Positions 57,726-64,000 of a DNA stretch of 64,000 nt are shown here, one piece after another. The first letter of the stretch is position 1. Each line of letters begins with the position of its first letter. Where the stretch lies: NCBI GenBank assembly GCA_012295275.1, contig CM022666.1:6885765-6949764 (forward strand), in the 5' to 3' direction. Source of the DNA: Chrysomallon squamiferum (Eukaryota > Mollusca > Gastropoda > Neomphalida > Peltospiridae). The notes beneath the pieces are model-generated. The model ran no database searches. It was not told where the DNA came from and saw nothing but the letters and a program-made list of their open reading frames with translations. The translations under genes and the position numbers were made by a program.

Positions 57726-58589
57726 GTGATCCAAGTGCAATTTTAAAATAAACTTCAAAGATATTTCAGTAAATCTATAAAATAAAATATGAAGTAATTG
57801 TAAAATTATAACGGGATATTTCTTTTTTTATTGTTTTATTATCAATAATGATACCAATTTTTATCATAAATGAATGTTTAATGAATGAATGATGACGACG
57901 ATGATGATAACAACAACATATGTAAAATAATAATAAATAAAAGAAATAAAATTACTGACATTACTACTGCTACAACTACTACTAATAATAATAGTAACAG
58001 CAACAGCAGAACAAAAATATAATGGACACTAATCCTTAAAAGATTGCCAGTAATTGTAAAAATGTGCTTGTTATCCTCAAAATGGCCTCAAGGATATTTT
58101 CAAAACCAGTCTGAATCCATTTACAAATAATGAAATTCTTATCTTTAAAGAGCCCTCCACAAGCACACATGTAATGAGATTTTACATTTACATGCACTTA
58201 AAAACTAAAACAGACATACATACATACATATATACATACATACACACCCTCCTCATGCTTTAAACACCCCCACCAGCCCTTCAAACACACCCATTTACAG
58301 AGACAGCCTCCCTAGACAGACATGAAACCTTATTAACTCTGATCTTCCCAGACAAACACACACTAACTTAAAAAGTTCCACATATACAACATAATCAAAA
58401 CTGGGAAACAATTTTCAATTACGTTTGAAATTTTTTTTTTTAAATCTCTTTCCATCATGTCCCCTCTCTGACTGCTGCACACAGACGATGTTACACTGCA
58501 GAAGAAATTTACTGTATCCTAAAAAAAAATTAATAATTTTTGGGGCTGTTTGTGTAATTAATTGATAAATTTTAATCTCCCACATCCTC

Positions 58590-58870
58590 TTGACGACCAT
58601 TAAGAAATCTCTGCCTGAAAGAACGAAGAGCAGTATTTGTGCCGTGTAGTTTCGTGTCAGCGCTGGGTAAAATAAAACCGAAATGACAACGTGGATTACT
58701 AAGTGATGCTGCTGATGAAGTGTACGTCAGGGGGAAGAGATTAAATCAAAGCTGCTATCTCAGGAGAGTGGATCATAAAGCTACATGCACATAAGCGCCG
58801 TTCACGTTGTTATCAAGGTCTCGGAGATTTCAACTTAATCGCCAAGATGAAGGACGGAAGTAAAGAAGAA
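58590..58870. promoter_or_regulatory. CpG-rich unique island 4.3 kb upstream of the receptor exon
   Basis: About 280 bp without repeats and with about ten CpGs (GTTTCGTGTCAGCGCTGGG, AAGTGTACGTCAGGGG, AAGCGCCGTTCACG). It is the closest strongly distinct island 5-prime of the receptor start codon. It could be a promoter, non-coding first exon or enhancer. I see no TATA box or initiator that decides this. Confidence 0.3.
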
Positions 58871-59329
58871 TTTCCCAATGTTTGAAAGATAGTAAAAAAA
58901 AAAAAAAAAAAAAAAAATGTATCATCACATCTTTAATCATCATGTTGTACATGGTTGTTTTGTTGTTTATTTTTTTTAATACAGATTTTTATGTTTGGAA
59001 TGTGGTTTATTGTAGAATATTTTGTTGGAAGATTGGTTTTTTTTTTTTTTTTTTTTTTCTCAAAGTGATAAAATGCAATATATTTAACGGCTTTGAACTG
59101 TGAAGCAAATGAATGGCTTTTCTGTCGAAAGTAAATATCATCGCTGTGTTTATCTCAGGTTTTGTAACATCAATTTTTCATAATTTGTAAAGAAAACAGA
59201 AGATGTGGGATTGTTCATTCATTGATGATGGCCGTATCAATAAATATTACAACTATTTTTTTATGTAATAAAGAATGTACTATAGTAACTTTTCTCAAAT
59301 GTATCAACCATTATATAATCATGAATAAA

Positions 59330-59490
59330 ATATGATGGCTATTTATTAATAATAACAACAATAACTGTAGTAATAGTAATAGTAAAAAAAATAGTAATAA
59401 TATTAATAATAATAATAAATAATAGTAGTAATAATAACCATAATAATAACTATAATAGTTGTGATAGTAATAAAAAAAAAAAAAAAAAAT
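59330..59490. repeat. AAT/AGT trinucleotide block
   Basis: Degenerate AATAATAGTAATAGT repeats ending in poly-A. Confidence 0.9.
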
Positions 59491-59609
59491 CACTGTTCAG
59501 TATCTATATAAATGAAGAATAAATTTATATTTATATATTATTTGTGAAATTTGCAGTAATAAAATTTATCATTCTATCTGAACAAAATTCTTTTATCTAA
59601 CAACAACAA

Positions 59610-60010
59610 ATTTTTTTATATATATATAATAAAAACATTAAAAAAGACTGGTGAATCCCAGAATATCAAATACTTCATGAGCAACAGGTTTGTTAAAATT
59701 AAAAAAATTTAAATCCATAACAATAAGTAACATCAGTCTGTTTATCAAATTTTTTCTAGTAACAACATAATTATATAAAACAAAAAACAAAAAAACAAAA
59801 AAAATGAAAAATTAAAAGGAAGATGAATCCTGGAATATGTATGAAAGATGATGAACTTAACATTTTCGATTTTTAATCTGTAACATTCACTGAACATCAC
59901 TTTATCTGATAAAAACAAATATAAAAACAAAACATTATTATTAAAAAAAAATCAGATGTATTCTGTAATATCCATATACATCATGGGCAATGAACTTTTT
60001 CTCTGAAATA
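59610..60010. repeat. Weak tandem repeat, unit about 160-180 bp
   Basis: Copies share GATGAATCCTGGAATATGTA (also as GGTGAATCCCAGAATATCAA and AGATGTATTCTGTAATATCC), CATGGGCAA-like and AATCTGTAACA-like segments. Confidence 0.6.
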
Positions 60011-60064
60011 ATCAGTTTTACTGGTATCTTGGGACCAAATAAATCGAACATTTGCAAACAGACA

Positions 60065-60165
60065 AAATGGCTGACATTTACATTACAGTGATGGTGTATG
60101 CTCCTATCTCTGTACCTATATAACCTTTACATTATACAGCTGTAATGGTGAATGCTGATAATTTA
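60065..60165. repeat. Two-copy tandem repeat, about 55 bp
   Basis: TTTACATTACAGTGATGGTG TATGCT and TTTACATTATACAGCTGTAATGGTG AATGCT are diverged tandem copies. Confidence 0.6.
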
Positions 60166-60399
60166 GAATTCTTGTGTGTAGCTATGACAAAAAAAAAAAA
60201 ATGTAAATTGACTCTTTTATTATCCATTTACAATTCTATCCCAACATTTATTTTAAATATTTCGACTTTAATTTAAAAAATTCAAAAAAATAAAAAATAA
60301 AAAAAAATAAAAATATTAAAACATTTGTTTTAATTACCATATCACATAGCAGGCAATAAAAAGCTTTAAGTTTCAAAAACACGTAATTACGAATATCTT

Positions 60400-60605
60400 T
60401 CATATTCGCTTCTTTCTTTTGCAGATGATGTGCACTGCAGAATTCGACCATCTGAATGATGGATTTTTCTTCATGTTTCTCTATTCAAGTGGACACATCT
60501 AAAGCAACTCCTTTTGTTAATTGGATGCTGTTCAGACTACAGGTGCTGGGAAACGCTTGATACCTGCACAGGCTGTGTGCAATAACTGCACAGGTGGGGC
60601 ATGTA
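60400..60605. other. Unique island
   Basis: Unique sequence with a few CpGs and two GCACAGG motifs (ACCTGCACAGGCTG, TGCACAGGTGGGG). No gene recognised. Confidence 0.2.
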
Positions 60606-60639
60606 AAGAGGATTTGTTTAAAAGCAAAATAATCAGCGT

Positions 60640-61250
60640 GCTATCAAAAATTGTTAAGTAAACGTGGCATAAAATGAAGATTGTATAATTTTATACAACA
60701 CAATTGGCAAATAATGAAGACGTCTTTTGAAAGCAGTATGATCAGTGTATTATTAAAAAATTGTTAAGTAAATGTGGCAGAAAATGAAGATTGTATAACT
60801 TTATGCAACACAAGAGGCTAAGAATGACCACTTGCTTTAAAAAAAATCAGTGGGCAATTAAGAATTGTTTATTAAAATGAAACACAAGAGATGTTGCATA
60901 AAATGAAGATTTGTAATAGTTTTAAACAACGCAAATGGGATAAAATGAAAACATGTTTAAAAAATGTGCAAAAATTGTTTACAAAATGAATACAAGAAAT
61001 GTGGCATACCATGTGTATTGTAAAAAATGTATACAGCTAAAAGGTGGCATACAACAAAGTATACAGTAATTATGTACACCTGATAAGTGTGCAATGTACA
61101 ATAAAAACAGAATGTGCAATCTGTAACAGGAATTCTTCACACTAGACTTTGTGTGCAATAAAGTGTGCAATTCAGACACTGTGCAATGGAAACATACTGA
61201 CTGTACACAAGTGTGCGATAAACTGTTCAATAACTGAACAATTCAAATAT
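60640..61250. repeat. Diverged tandem array, unit about 100-120 bp
   Basis: Units share AAAATGAAGATTGTATAAT, TTTATGCAACACAA and AAAAATTGTTAAGTAAATGT. Clear for about five units, then dissolving into TGTGCAAT-rich sequence. Confidence 0.75.
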
Positions 61251-62479
61251 AATTCATTGAAGACCACTTAAGAGTCAGAAAATGTGGTGTGGTGATTATT
61301 AATATCTGCAAAACAGGCTGTAAGAAAAAAATATTTGTTAAAAAGAAAAGTAAGACAGAAATGTTTGTTTACAACAATGAAGTGATTGTGATGCTGTTAT
61401 ACAATACACATACAGGATGAATTTAACATAGTTTAATCTTTTATTTTTTTCAAGACACCTATCTGAATTTGTTAAGAGAGGTACATTATATTACGAACTG
61501 GAAAAACAAATTATAGTTAGGTTTTACTGGGGAAAGAATAAGTTTATTTAGATAACATATTTGGTGATATGATTTAATAAAGTATATCAATAAATAAAAA
61601 ATAAAAAAATAAAAACATTTTAGAATTAGAAATACAAAATCAGAAGAAAATTAATAAAATATTAAAAATAATTTTAGTTGTAATCTGAGAAAGAAAAAAA
61701 AAAAAGTTGAATTAAAAACATCTGGAAAAAAAAAAAAATAATAATAATAATTATTTTAAAAAAAATTGAAAATAAAATTGGAGAAATTGTGATAATAAAT
61801 ATTCTTGAAATAACAAAAATATTAAATTCCCCAAAACTATTATTTTATAGATCACTTATTTATTTATTTTTCGAATTTAAACAATTAAAATAAAATAAAA
61901 ACAGTAAAATAAATGAAATAAATTGATATAAATATTATTAAAAAAAAAAAAAATAATAATAAATAAAATAAAAAATAAAACAAACTGAAAAAAAACAAAA
62001 AAAAACCCCAAAACAAAGGCAACAAGAAAAACCTATTAAATCAATGAAATAGAAACATTTACCACTGAGAAAAACATTAAGTGATAGAAAACCCCTCTAA
62101 AAAAAAAAAAAAAAAAAATAAACAAAAATTTAATTTAAAATAACACAAAAATAAATGTATGAATAAAAAAATTTTTTTTTTAAAAATAATATTTTTACTT
62201 TTCTTTAGATAAACAAGCACAGCATTCAACTGTCAAAAAAAAAAAAACCCACAAAAAATTAAAGAAAAAAATTCTAACAGAAACCCCTCTCCCATAACAC
62301 ACCCATATCAAGAAATGACACAAGTGTGATACAGCAGTGATACAAGTGTAATATATCTGAGACAGTTACACAAGCACCCTGTATATTCATCACAATTTAA
62401 TTAAGCTGACTGTGGGGTTTCCTACTTGTACTATCTTCAACCAAACAGAACATTTAAACCAGTTTGCTAGATATTAAAG

Positions 62480-63020
62480 TGTTGCTATTTGAAAAACAAA
62501 AATTCTGTGATTGCTACTTATTCTTAACTGAATTTGTGAAGTTAAAATTTCTTAAGATCAACTGGATTTTTATTATTATTATTTTAAAATTGTTATTTCC
62601 TTTCCACCAGCATATTAAATTCTAAACATCGTCCAGATTTGACAGTATATACTGGACAGAAGATTTTTCAAAAACAGTTCTTTGATTTCAACACTGCTAT
62701 ACTTTAAATTCTTTAACAAGTAGATTTGTATGTTTAATCAAAAATAATTGTTGGATTCTGTGAGTTGTGTACTGTTTTAGTAAAATTTGTTTTACTGCAA
62801 CTGGATTTAATGCAGTTAACGGAATATCATTCTAAAAATTCTCCAATTTCTACAGCTATACAATAAATTCTTGATACTGACTGGATCAAAGATAACACAA
62901 ACAATAGAATTTTGATAAATATTCTGTGATTTCTATAGCTGTATTAACATTCTTTAAACCAACTGGATAATCACAAATACAAAAAAAATCCAAAAACAAT
63001 CTTGTGCAATTAAACTTTGA
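62480..63020. repeat. Diverged tandem array, unit about 100 bp
   Basis: Units share ATTCTGTGATTTCTATAGCT, AAATTCTTTAA and ACTGGAT-like segments. Ends about 120 bp before the receptor start codon. Confidence 0.6.
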
Positions 63021-63144
63021 TAAATTCTATCACAAAAAAGACAGAGAAGTAAAATAAAGTTTTACCAAAAAAAGACGAGAAAAATCACCAAATGTGTTTA
63101 CTTTTAAAACACTTGTGTCTTAATGTACTCTCCTCATCTACAAC

Positions 63145-63460
63145 ATGTCCACCTGGGATGTCGGCGTCAATACCACTACTACTTCTACTACAGCAGCGGA
63201 AGCAGCTACTACAACAGTGATACAACTGAACACCACAGTAGGATACAACGTTTCGGATGAGCCCCTGGGAAAGTGGACTTTCTTGTTACTTTCTCCAGTC
63301 GCCATTTTTGGCATCGCTGGCAACATCCTCGCCATCATGGCAATATCGCTGGAGCGTCGCCTGCAGAACGTCACCAACTACTTCTTGTTGTCCCTGGCAA
63401 TCACAGACCTACTCGTCTCTCTCATTGTGATGCCACTGAGCATTGTGAACGGTTTCACAG
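63145..63460 (+). CDS. 5-HT2-like serotonin receptor, first coding exon (partial)
   Basis: Encodes 105 residues plus one base of the next codon, then a consensus GTGAGT donor. The start is fixed by an in-frame TAA at 63121 with no other ATG after it. The N-terminus (1-43) is Thr-rich with N-glycosylation sequons at N9, N29 and N35. TM1 spans about 46-68 with the conserved GN (N60). ICL1 reads LERRLQNVTN. TM2 spans about 78-101 with LAITD (D88, the class A sodium/ligand-coupling Asp) and ends VMPLSIV. The SLE-(K/R)(K/R)LQ-x-x-TNYF pattern is typical of 5-HT2 receptors, Gq-coupled plasma-membrane serotonin receptors. D2-type dopamine receptors share TNYF and are the main alternative. TM3 and beyond lie in exons outside the window. 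Location inside PSMD1 on the opposite strand, as for human HTR2B, supports the 5-HT2 call. GC content is far above the flanks. Confidence 0.8.

Positions 63461-64000
<540 letters not shown>

Noticed and set aside
63145-63460. D2-type dopamine or octopamine receptor instead of 5-HT2
   Set aside because: Not fully excluded, since TM3 and TM5 are missing, but the ICL1 pattern and the nesting within PSMD1 favour 5-HT2.

Overview
This is a eukaryotic, animal (bilaterian) genomic window. It is strongly AT-rich, almost all intronic, and crowded with microsatellites and locally generated, diverged tandem repeats. Four coding exons can be supported. Three minus-strand exons (28371-28485, 4954-5070, 1466-1569) encode consecutive pieces of the proteasome/cyclosome-repeat region of PSMD1/Rpn2, the large scaffold of the 26S proteasome base. 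One plus-strand exon (63145-63460) encodes the N-terminus, TM1, ICL1 and TM2 of a biogenic-amine GPCR that looks most like a 5-HT2 serotonin receptor. The intron-rich structure, the mollusc-like receptor sequence and the repeat content suggest a lophotrochozoan, perhaps a mollusc. The species cannot be fixed, and I did not see the abundant SINE familiar from octopus and squid.

Layout. 1-1465 is PSMD1 intron downstream of the last visible exon. 1570-4953 is a 3.4 kb intron and 5071-28370 a 23.3 kb intron. From 28486 to the right edge I find no further PSMD1 exon, although roughly the first 630 codons of PSMD1 still have to lie upstream, that is at higher coordinates. The receptor exon at 63145 therefore appears to sit inside one PSMD1 intron of more than 35.5 kb, on the opposite strand.

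Main result. From general knowledge, human HTR2B is likewise nested antisense inside PSMD1. This window looks like the same nested pair in a distant invertebrate, which implies an ancient host/guest arrangement and independently supports the 5-HT2 call. A second observation is that the PSMD1 exon at 1466-1569 carries one extra base that breaks its frame; it could be an assembly error, a polymorphism or a pseudogene sign.

Between exons the sequence holds pure microsatellites (GA/CT, CA/GT, ATT/AAT, AAAT, TATG), many tandem arrays with unrelated units (23, 28, 46, about 60-185, and 145 bp), and a few CpG-containing unique islands that are candidate regulatory or conserved non-coding elements. 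Long GA tracts lie on the + strand left of about 35 kb and long CT tracts right of about 37 kb. No RNA gene, intact transposon, CRISPR array or prokaryotic feature was found.
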